From the NCBI GenBank assembly GCA_002197545.1, contig NFUO01000612.1, forward strand, positions 1 through 57,372: a stretch of DNA of 57,372 nt, in the 5' to 3' direction. Made by a program: the position numbers and the translations under genes. Below are positions 50,532 to 57,372 of this stretch, one piece after another. The notes below the pieces were generated by a model. The model was not told the DNA's origin. It did no database searches and saw only the letters and a program-made list of their open reading frames with translations. This stretch comes from Acidobacteria subdivision 2 bacterium RH1 MAG20. GTDB taxonomy: Bacteria > Acidobacteriota > Terriglobia > Terriglobales > Acidobacteriaceae. Each line of letters begins with the position of its first letter. Position 1 is the first letter of the stretch.

Positions 50532-52004
50532 TCAGAAAATACCCGGCAATGCGGGCGTATGCTCCTGGTGGAGTGCCTTTAGGTTCATCTTTTCCATCCC
50601 AAGGATTCGCAAAATCAGTGGTGCAATCTGCGTAGTAGGAACTGGCGTTTTATCCAGCCTGCCTCGCAGTTGGCGACCGGAAACGAGCAACGCCACGTGA
50701 TTCTGGTCATCGCTGAAGCCCCCGTGCCCTCTGGGCCGGTTTCCGCCCTTGCGCATCCAGATCACCCCAGCCTGCGGCTCCAAAATAAGATTAGGCATGC
50801 GCGTATCCTCCTCGGCGGTGTTCATGATCAATCGCAGCTTCTGACCTGAGTAGATCTCCCCAATCCCCATTCCTGTCATCTTCGCGCGATAGGCTTTGAG
50901 CACCGCTGCAGTCGCGTCTGGATGCTTCAACCAGACAAGCCCGACTGTATCGGCAGTTACCAGCGCAAGTTCCCCATGTGCAGCGGCTCGAGCAATTGCC
51001 TCGATGCCTGCCGGATTCACAGGGCGGAAGACTTGGTCGTGCATTGGGGTCTGGCCGTGCCGGGCAGTCACGATGATCCATGTTGAATCGCCCAGTCCTC
51101 TCTTTCCCAACTCGCCAACAATTCTCCCAATCTGGCTATCAACCCGCTCAAAAGCGGTTTGGATCGGCCCCGCTCCTCCATCGAGTCGAGAGGAACCCGT
51201 TCGCTGCGCCGCATCCACGCTCATGAGCGCCACTCCAAACAAACGTGGCACCGCGCCCTGTATGCCATCGATCCACTGTAGAACCGCTCGAACGCGGTCC
51301 TCGTCTCCAATCCGCGCAGCGTCAACCAGGTTTTCGGCAACGGACATCTCCGGTACAAAGACCTCATCCAGCGCGGTGCCGGAAGGGCCGCGCAATAGAT
51401 CGGCATACGCTGTCCTCTCGTCGGCCCAGGCTGTTCGTCCCCCGGCCGCATGTACTAGGTCGAAGATGCTGTTTACGCGGACCAGTCGATGCACGGGTAA
51501 CTCAGCGCAGCCATGCGCCGGATCTCGCGGCATGAGCGTGCCCTCCACGTCGAGATTCAGTTCAGCCCCGGTTGCCACGCACTCCGTACTGCCGGAGGAG
51601 AGTGAGCGATCATAACCGTCGCTTGAGAAAATTCCCGTCGAGATCGGTGTTCCGCCGGTTGCGAACGCCAGCGTCCCCGCGGCGCTATCCGGTCACGGAA
51701 CATGCGCGTTGGTGTAGCTCACGCCGCGACGGCTTAGCTTTGCCAGCGCCGACTGCGAATGCGTTCCAACCCAATTCTCCAGGTCGACGGCGCGCATTCC
51801 GTCAATGATCACGATCAGCACCCGATCCGCCGGATGATCCGCCGCCGTGTGGGCCAGCGGCTTAGGATACTGCTCAGGGATCTGCGCCCGCACAAGCAGC
51901 GAACAGCCAAAAAGGCCAGCCAGAGCAAATCCCCATCCCAGGCTGCCCCTGTCACGTCGCCTTCCTGATCCGCTTCGCATAAAGCGACGCAGCCGAGCCG
52001 TCAC
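50532..52004 (-). pseudogene. Type I phosphodiesterase/phosphatase-family gene with in-frame UGA
   Basis: The two open parts (51693-52004 and 50532-51578) are in the same frame and together encode one protein of about 490 codons of the alkaline phosphatase/nucleotide pyrophosphatase superfamily: VLIVIIDGMRAVDLEN (first metal site), a TGGTP-STGIF segment, TARHGQTP and RGHGGFSDDQN (later metal ligands). The codon after NAHVP is TGA (51693-51695), followed by in-frame PDSAAGTLAFATGG, which contains the expected nucleophile Ser. The frame is otherwise intact. A nonsense mutation is simplest; UGA recoding or a sequencing error are alternatives. Its GTG start overlaps the stop of PstS-like copy 8 (GTGA). 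The N-terminal basic segment and LAGLFGCSLLVRAQ suggest export. Confidence 0.8.
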
Positions 52005-53047
52005 TTCAGCCTCTCAACTTCCTTCGCATCTCTTCCGGCAGGCAGTGGAGTGAATATCCCGTCCTTCACTACGTCTTCCTGTCCCTGTCTGCTGAGCGTG
52101 AATTTCAGGAACTCTTCGAGTACAGAGTTGAGGCGCTTACCCGGTGACTTGTTCACGAACATGTAGATCACGCGGCTCAGCGGATAGGTCTGCGACGCAA
52201 CCTCCTCGAAGTTAGCCTCATGGAAGGGCCCTCCAGGCGTGGCGGAAAGCTTCAGGACTTTCGTCTTCGGGTTGTCGTTCCATGCCAGCCCTGTGTAGCT
52301 GATCGCATATTTATCCGCAGCCACGATATCTGAAAGTGGAAGCACTGTGTGCGGCGCGCCGATGCCCTCGCGCCATTGACCGTCGGCCAGCACCTTCTGG
52401 TTAACGAAATTGTCATAGCCGTTGGGAATCTCAACTCCCCAGAGGTGGATCGGTTTGTCCGCCCAATCACCCTTTAGTCCGAGCTGACCCCAGGTGGTAA
52501 TCGGTTCGCGGATGCCGCGATTGTGTGTAGAGGAATAGATCGCGTCCAACTGCTGGAAGGTGATCTCGTTCAACGGGTTGTCCTTATGCACAATAAACAC
52601 AATCGCATCGGTGAATGCCTTCACCCTGAGGCTGCCGCCGGCCACCGCGACCGGCAAAGGTTTGTAGCCGAACTTTTCGACAAACGGAGTCTCTTCGCGG
52701 CCCATCATCTCGCGGGCGATAAATCCGAAGTCGACAGTCCCTGAGGTGAGACGAGGGCCGCCCTGTCCCGATCCGCCAATTTCTACCGAGATCTTCACCT
52801 GGGGATAAATCTTTGTGAAGTCGGCAATCCACATCGTCATCAGCTCAGTCACGGTGTTGGACTCAACTCCCTTCAGCGTGCCGGACAGTCCCTTGACGGG
52901 CCTGTACTCAGGAATCGCAGTATCGACCCTTGCCGTGTACGGGAGCGGCGGGTTCGGATGCGGCAGCGGCTCCTCGAGGTTCTGGGCGCCAGCTCCCACT
53001 GTGGATGCAAGAAGCACGAGAGTAGTGACAGCGTGCGGGATTTTCAT
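52001..53047 (-). CDS. PstS-like periplasmic binding protein 8 (phosphate-loop type)
   Basis: A 348-aa exported protein with a signal peptide ending near GAGAQ. This copy keeps the phosphate-type loop GGSGQGG near residue 92 and the SGTVDFGFIAREM element, so it is closest to classical PstS. It also has the locus signature TTWGQLGLKGDWADKPI and C-terminal LKFTLSRQGQ. It is translationally coupled to the phosphatase-family gene, which suggests a phosphate-ester scavenging pair. No PstCAB genes follow. Confidence 0.85.
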   Translation of the reverse strand: MKIPHAVTTLVLLASTVGAGAQNLEEPLPHPNPPLPYTARVDTAIPEYRPVKGLSGTLKGVESNTVTELMTMWIADFTKIYPQVKISVEIGGSGQGGPRLTSGTVDFGFIAREMMGREETPFVEKFGYKPLPVAVAGGSLRVKAFTDAIVFIVHKDNPLNEITFQQLDAIYSSTHNRGIREPITTWGQLGLKGDWADKPIHLWGVEIPNGYDNFVNQKVLADGQWREGIGAPHTVLPLSDIVAADKYAISYTGLAWNDNPKTKVLKLSATPGGPFHEANFEEVASQTYPLSRVIYMFVNKSPGKRLNSVLEEFLKFTLSRQGQEDVVKDGIFTPLPAGRDAKEVERLK

Positions 53048-53364
53048 GCGTCTATTGCCTCAACCTTTCATTGGAACTATGGGTTGCCGTACAACTCCAT
53101 TCCGCCCAGGTGAAGAGCCCCTGAATCGAGAATGAAAAAGCGTTCATCGTGGGCCGGGCAAGGCAAACAAGCGCCCCTACGGGGTTGCATCGGCTCGACA
53201 GTGGACAATGAACGCAATTTCATCTCCGGTTCAGGACGATGCTATGACGGCAGGTTTATGGTTCTACCGTCGCCGATGCAAGACATCCCTTGCATTTACC
53301 TGACGCCGAATCTCAGCCTGAGGGCTGACCTTGTCAGGGGCCGTGACCACAGTCCAGTTTTTCT
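53048..53364. other. Divergent promoter region of PstS-like 8 and the beta-lactamase-fold gene
   Basis: No gene is seen. It holds ATGAA-AAAGCG-TTCAT near 53134-53149, the same palindrome type as at 36962. Confidence 0.45.
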
Positions 53365-54888
53365 ATGATGCGCACTCCCCTAGCTTCGGCGCTGCTCCTG
53401 CTCCTTACTTTCTGGAGAGCAAACGCGCAATCGCCTTCGCTGACCATTCCATCGGCAGACCTTGCTGCGTTCGTCGATGGCATGTTCGACATTCAGCTCA
53501 AGCGAGATGACGCAGCCGGAGCCGTGTTTCTCTTGACCCAGAACGGGACCACACTTCTCAGCCACGGTTATGGATTAGCTGATGTTCGCAAAGCCATACC
53601 AATGACCGACCGGATCATCGTTCGTGGTGGGGCGCTTACAATGCCGATCATCGCTGTGGCAGTCATGCAGCAGGTGGAAGCCGGGAAAATCTCCCTAGAC
53701 GCAGACATCAGCCGCTACATCGATCTCCCTCTGGTGGCAAGAACCGATGGTCCGATCACTGTTCGCGAGCTCTTGACCCACACGGCAGGATTTGCAGGCA
53801 GGCTGCCATTCGTTTCCGCGCACGATCTGCGGTCCTATCTCGCTCTCAATCCACTCGCCCGCATTTATCCAGCGGGAGCGCTGAACAGCTTCAGCCCCTA
53901 TGGTATGGCGCTGGCCGCGTACATCGTTGAGCGGGCTGCTGGAGAGGCTTTCGCTAAGTATGCTCGGGACCACATCTTTCTTCCGCTGGGGATGGTCTGC
54001 ACGACGATGCTTCAACCGTTGCCAACGACACTAACGTGCGCTCGCTCTCAGGGATACGGATCCAGCACCGAGCCGCCTTTGCCTCCGGAGACACTCGAAC
54101 CTGCCTTAAGCGTGTCTACGACCGCATCGGACATGGGCCGCTTCGGCGCCATGCTCCTCGGCCAGGGAACACTTCGTGATCAAAGAATTCTGAGGCCAGA
54201 GAGTGTTGCGACCATCCTGTCGCGCCAAACCACCCTATCGAAAGATCTAAGCCCAGAGATTCCGGGCATGGGCCTCGCCTTTCATGAGATATGGTTCAAC
54301 GGAGCCCACTCCTTCGGTCAATCCGGAGACACGAAAGCCTTCCACAGTGAGTTCGAGATTGATCCGCAGCGTAAGCTCGTCCTCTTTCTCGCGTACAACA
54401 GCAATGGGCATCCAGGTAATCCAGGCGGGCTCTCGAAGCTGGCTGCCTTCTCACGCGGAGAACTGCTCCATGGCATCTTCGATCGCTATCAACCCTTCCA
54501 CCCCAAAGTCATCCACGCGACTCCAACAGCCGGGCAGCGACGGCTCGCAACGGGTATCTGGATACCTGCAGATGAAGTGGGCCTGCCTCTCAATCCACAC
54601 CATTTGCTCCACTCGAGCATTGCGTCCACCGGGGAAAGCCTCATCGTTGATCGCTTCCTCTCGGACCGCAATACGGTGAAACAGTGGTCTATGCTGCTGC
54701 CGGATCTCTGGCAGCAGTATCCGCAAGACCTCATCGACGCAATCCCCGGGGGAGCTGACCTGCCAGATCGACTTGCCCTTGCGAACAATCCGGCCAATCA
54801 ACTAGTGCGAGTTTCCACCCGGACACACGAGGACAAGTCGATTGCCGTTCCCCACCGCGTTCCCCATAGCCCTGGACAGCGGGAATGA
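53365..54888 (+). CDS. Class C beta-lactamase-fold protein, probably inactive
   Basis: A 507-aa exported protein (signal peptide LLLLTFWRANAQ) of the serine beta-lactamase/penicillin-binding family. The fold is clear: GYGLADVRKAIPMTD, VMQQVEAGKISLDADISRYI, TVRELLTHTAGF and MALAAYIVERAAGEAF. The active-site motifs are changed: the S-x-x-K box reads ALTM (in RGGALTMPI), and Y-S-N reads FSP. Without nucleophile and general base it should not hydrolyse beta-lactams or esters; it could be a binding protein or pseudoenzyme. The reading frame is intact, so this looks like change of function rather than decay. Confidence 0.85.
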   Translation: MMRTPLASALLLLLTFWRANAQSPSLTIPSADLAAFVDGMFDIQLKRDDAAGAVFLLTQNGTTLLSHGYGLADVRKAIPMTDRIIVRGGALTMPIIAVAVMQQVEAGKISLDADISRYIDLPLVARTDGPITVRELLTHTAGFAGRLPFVSAHDLRSYLALNPLARIYPAGALNSFSPYGMALAAYIVERAAGEAFAKYARDHIFLPLGMVCTTMLQPLPTTLTCARSQGYGSSTEPPLPPETLEPALSVSTTASDMGRFGAMLLGQGTLRDQRILRPESVATILSRQTTLSKDLSPEIPGMGLAFHEIWFNGAHSFGQSGDTKAFHSEFEIDPQRKLVLFLAYNSNGHPGNPGGLSKLAAFSRGELLHGIFDRYQPFHPKVIHATPTAGQRRLATGIWIPADEVGLPLNPHHLLHSSIASTGESLIVDRFLSDRNTVKQWSMLLPDLWQQYPQDLIDAIPGGADLPDRLALANNPANQLVRVSTRTHEDKSIAVPHRVPHSPGQRE

Positions 54889-55061
54889 GCAGCGGCAGAG
54901 CATACCTGAACCACTCCGCCGATCCGCCTGCTTCGACACTCGGCCTTATGAGCAGCTACTGCCTTTGACGTGGTGCCGGTTGACGCCGCCGCGCAGGAGA
55001 TCGTATCGCCGCAATTTCGTTCGATTTGGCGGGTCGTGCTGTTTCCTCACCGACCGATTGG

Positions 55062-56579
55062 TTAAGTTCGCGCCTCGATCTTGAAGTTATCTTTTTCGTC
55101 CGGCATTGCTTCACGCAAAGCCTGGGACTTCGGTCTCGCGTCAGACAGCGGCGGCAACGGAGATAACGGCAATTCGAGCCTGACCTTTGTACCTCTGCCT
55201 TCCACGCTTTCGATCGTTACGGTTCCGCCATGCGCCTTCGAGATCGCTCTCACGATGGAGAGGCCGAGCCCCGCGCCTCCGGACTCTCTGGTCCGCGCCT
55301 TATCTGAGCGGTAGAAGCGCTCGAATACGTGCGGCAGCGACTCCGTTGGAACTCCTATACCCGTATCGCTAACGTCGAGAATGGCTAGCTGCGCAGGGCC
55401 CTGCATGGACACCGAAACTGCAACTTCGCCTCCATTTGGCGTGTACTTGATTGCATTGTCCAACAGATTTACCAATACCTGCTTGATTCTGCCGACGTCT
55501 GCCAGGATCGCCACCGGCTCTGCGTGGAAGCTTCGCAGCATAATATCCTTTTCTTCCGCAAGAAGGCGCATCTGATCGACTGTCCACTGCGCCAGGCAGC
55601 TCAGGTCCACGGGCTTCAGGTCCATGGCGTCGGTGCCGGAGTCTAGCCGGGAGATGGTCAGCAGACTTTCAACGATCTTAGCCATACGGTCGATCTCTTC
55701 AAGTGCGCTACCCAGGGAATCCCGTTGCGCCAACGGCATCCTGGAGGTCTGGAGCATCTGTTCCAGCTCTCCCCGCAGAATCGTAAGCGGCGTGCGCAGC
55801 TCATGCGATACGTCTGCAGAGAAGCGCCGATTGTGTGCGAGCGCGTCTTCCAGACGACTGATCATGCGGTTCAGCGAGAGCGACAGCCTCTCCATCTCGT
55901 CGCCCGTCGCTATTACGGGCAGCCGTTCGCCAAGCTGATGAGTGCCGATTTGCTCCGCCTGTTCGGTCAAGACCACCAGTGGACGCAGCGGCAACGCCAT
56001 CAGGAAGTGGCCGCCCAGTGCTGCTGCGAACAGGATGCAGGGCGTTATCAGCAGCAGAATTTTTAAGAGACTTGCCAGCACATGAGAGATGGGCGCTGTA
56101 GACGCTCCCATTTCCACCCGATAGGCTGTTCCGAAGGAAGAGACGTATGGCTGCGTGTAGATCAGCAGATGGTGGGCTCCGCCGGTGTTCTCCCGGCGGA
56201 AAGACTCCTGTGATCCACGGAACGTCGGCTGCGAAACCATAGACGAGTCGATACGGGGCTCCCGCGTATCTCCGCTCTGGTAGAGCACCGCGCCGTCCTG
56301 GCGGGTCACACGGATGAATCGTCCGCTGATCTCCGGCGCATAGGCTTCGGCGATTTCGCCTGCCATCCAGGACTGTCCCTTGACCTCTTCCTCTGACAGA
56401 AAAATAGAGACGATATTCTTCGCTTCACTCCTCAGCGAGTGTTCGAGCGAGGTCCGCAGATAGCTCTGCACACCGAAGTAAAGCGCTGCGCCGAAGACCA
56501 GCAGCGCGGCGGCCAACAGCCCAACGTACCAGGTCGTAACCCGCGCCCGCAGCGTGGTCAGGTGAATACCCGGCCTCAC
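55062..56579 (-). CDS. Sensor histidine kinase, CusS-type
   Basis: A 505-aa kinase. Membrane segments near 12-35 and 175-195 flank a periplasmic sensor region; a HAMP linker precedes the phospho-acceptor box FSADVSHELRTPLTILRGE (His about 248) and the ATP-binding N box (NLLDNAIKYTPNGGEV), G1 (DTGIGVP) and G2 (GGAGLGLSIV). It resembles heavy-metal-type sensors (CusS/IrlR). The start is GTG, overlapping the regulator stop codon (GTGA), so the pair is coupled. The sensed signal is unknown. Confidence 0.93.
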   Translation of the reverse strand: MRPGIHLTTLRARVTTWYVGLLAAALLVFGAALYFGVQSYLRTSLEHSLRSEAKNIVSIFLSEEEVKGQSWMAGEIAEAYAPEISGRFIRVTRQDGAVLYQSGDTREPRIDSSMVSQPTFRGSQESFRRENTGGAHHLLIYTQPYVSSFGTAYRVEMGASTAPISHVLASLLKILLLITPCILFAAALGGHFLMALPLRPLVVLTEQAEQIGTHQLGERLPVIATGDEMERLSLSLNRMISRLEDALAHNRRFSADVSHELRTPLTILRGELEQMLQTSRMPLAQRDSLGSALEEIDRMAKIVESLLTISRLDSGTDAMDLKPVDLSCLAQWTVDQMRLLAEEKDIMLRSFHAEPVAILADVGRIKQVLVNLLDNAIKYTPNGGEVAVSVSMQGPAQLAILDVSDTGIGVPTESLPHVFERFYRSDKARTRESGGAGLGLSIVRAISKAHGGTVTIESVEGRGTKVRLELPLSPLPPLSDARPKSQALREAMPDEKDNFKIEART

Positions 56580-57256
56580 GCTTCACCGCCTGCGCGAACC
56601 ATGTAACCCGCGCCCCGCACCGTGCGGATCAGCTTGCTTTCCTGTCCATAGTCCACCTTCACCCGCAGGTGCCGCACATATACATCAACGATATTGGTGA
56701 TACCGTCGAAGCTCTGGTCCCACACATGCTCGATGATCATGTTGCGCGAGAGCACGCGCTCCGCGTTCTGCATCAGGTACTCCAGCAGCGAGTACTCCTT
56801 CGCGGTCAGCTCGATGCGTTTGCCGCCGCGCTTTACCTGCTGGGTCAGGCGGTCCAGCTCCAGGTCCCCCACTATCAACGTGCTCGAACGGTTCACGGGC
56901 CCGCGCCGCAGCAGCGCCTTCGCCCGGATCAGCAGCTCCGCGAAAGCGAACGGCTTGGTGAGATAGTCATCCGCACCGCTCTCGAAGAGCCGCACCTTAT
57001 CCTCCACTGAATCGCGCGCCGTCAGCACCAGGACCGGAACGCAGGCGTCCCTGCGGCGTATCCTTTGCAGCACCTCCCGGCCCTCCAGGCGAGGAAGCAT
57101 CAGGTCCAGGATGATCAGATCATAAGGATAGGTCTCCGCCATCTCCAGTCCCTCGCGCCCATCACCGGAAACATCCACCGCATACCGCTCCGCAGTAAGT
57201 CCCCGCTCTACGAAGCCCGATACCTTCGGCTCATCTTCAACCAGCAATATCCGCAT
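56576..57256 (-). CDS. OmpR-family response regulator
   Basis: A 226-aa regulator. The receiver domain has the acidic pair (VEDEP), the phospho-acceptor Asp51 in LIILDLMLPRLEG, and KPF; the C-terminal winged helix shows LTAKEYSLLEYLMQNAERVLSR and VDVYVRHLRVKVD. The start at 57256 gives a complete receiver domain. It is the first gene of the pair, with a repeat of possible binding sites 40-58 bp upstream. Targets are unknown; the adjacent uptake locus is a candidate. Confidence 0.95.
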   Translation of the reverse strand: MRILLVEDEPKVSGFVERGLTAERYAVDVSGDGREGLEMAETYPYDLIILDLMLPRLEGREVLQRIRRRDACVPVLVLTARDSVEDKVRLFESGADDYLTKPFAFAELLIRAKALLRRGPVNRSSTLIVGDLELDRLTQQVKRGGKRIELTAKEYSLLEYLMQNAERVLSRNMIIEHVWDQSFDGITNIVDVYVRHLRVKVDYGQESKLIRTVRGAGYMVRAGGEA

Positions 57257-57296
57257 GATGCACCCTGTCCTATCACAATCTTTAGCGGTAAACCAG

Positions 57297-57314
57297 AGAT
57301 GAAGCAAAGATGAA
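57297..57314 (-). promoter_or_regulatory. TTCATCT direct repeats upstream of the response regulator
   Basis: On the minus strand TTCATCT occurs twice, 11 bp apart (57308-57314 and 57297-57303), the spacing usual for dimers of OmpR-family regulators. Just upstream CTGAAGTATTTTTCAT forms an imperfect ATGAA-N6-TTCAT-type palindrome. Probably an autoregulatory site. Confidence 0.45.
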
Positions 57315-57372
57315 AAATACTTCAGATAGAAACCGCATCCGAACGTCAGATAAAAGGGCGGATGTCCCTTCC

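Noticed and set aside
51650..51695. Selenocysteine insertion at the UGA of the phosphodiesterase-family gene
   Set aside because: A GC-rich stretch follows but no convincing bacterial SECIS hairpin with the expected loop, and Sec is not known at this position; a nonsense mutation or error is simpler.
1..57372. CRISPR arrays, rRNA genes, complete tRNA genes or IS transposases
   Set aside because: None was recognised; the only tRNA-like sequence is the 3' fragment at 33719-33763.

Overview
The window looks like part of an Acidobacteriota chromosome, probably family Acidobacteriaceae (Terriglobus, Granulicella or Edaphobacter type). This rests on the large Oar-like TonB-dependent receptor with an N-terminal carboxypeptidase-regulatory-like domain, the many secreted PstS-like proteins and the moderately GC-rich coding style. 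Genus is not resolved.

Positions 1 to about 33,763 are the right-hand part of an integrative and conjugative element (ICE). Its right end is marked by a 45-base copy of the 3' part of a tRNA-Cys(GCA) gene at 33,719-33,763, from the anticodon loop to CCA. The intact tRNA, the integrase and a relaxase would lie to the left, outside the window. Nearly all element genes run on the minus strand, in three blocks. Block A (33,282 to 29,337) holds a small membrane protein, a MoxR-type AAA+ ATPase, a lytic transglycosylase, a VirB9-like and a VirB10-like protein, and ends at a strong terminator. Block B (28,152 down to about 8,486) holds VirB2-like membrane proteins, VirB3, VirB4, two VirB5-like proteins, VirB6, VirB8, an 860-residue protein that looks like a double-psi beta-barrel RNA polymerase, a second VirB9-like protein, a VirD4 coupling protein, a replication-relaxation protein, a PAPS-reductase-like protein and several unknowns. 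Block C (8,358 to 2,758) holds an archaeo-eukaryotic-type primase, two unknowns, SSB, a group II intron, a Rad52-type annealing protein and a zinc-ribbon protein. The same 15-bp sequence, AATTTGACCGAGTTT, lies 40-67 bp before the first gene of each block. To the left are a Fic protein with a five-copy 11-bp repeat array over its promoter, a signal peptidase I, and the 3' end of a second group II intron.

The most striking feature of the element is that it encodes both a candidate RNA polymerase of the QDE-1/YonO class and a shared promoter-like sequence at its three main transcription units. That the two work together is a hypothesis and not shown. The element also carries a replication/recombination set (primase, SSB, annealing protein).

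From about 34,285 to 54,888 is chromosomal sequence with a secretion and uptake locus: eight PstS-like periplasmic binding proteins without any PstC, PstA or PstB, one Oar-like TonB-dependent receptor, a phosphodiesterase/phosphatase-family gene interrupted by an in-frame UGA, a beta-propeller protein, a secreted domain family present as one single-copy and one tandem-copy gene, and a class C beta-lactamase-fold protein that has lost its catalytic residues. The window ends with an OmpR-type response regulator and sensor kinase pair (55,062-57,256). No rRNA, complete tRNA, CRISPR array or transposase gene was seen.
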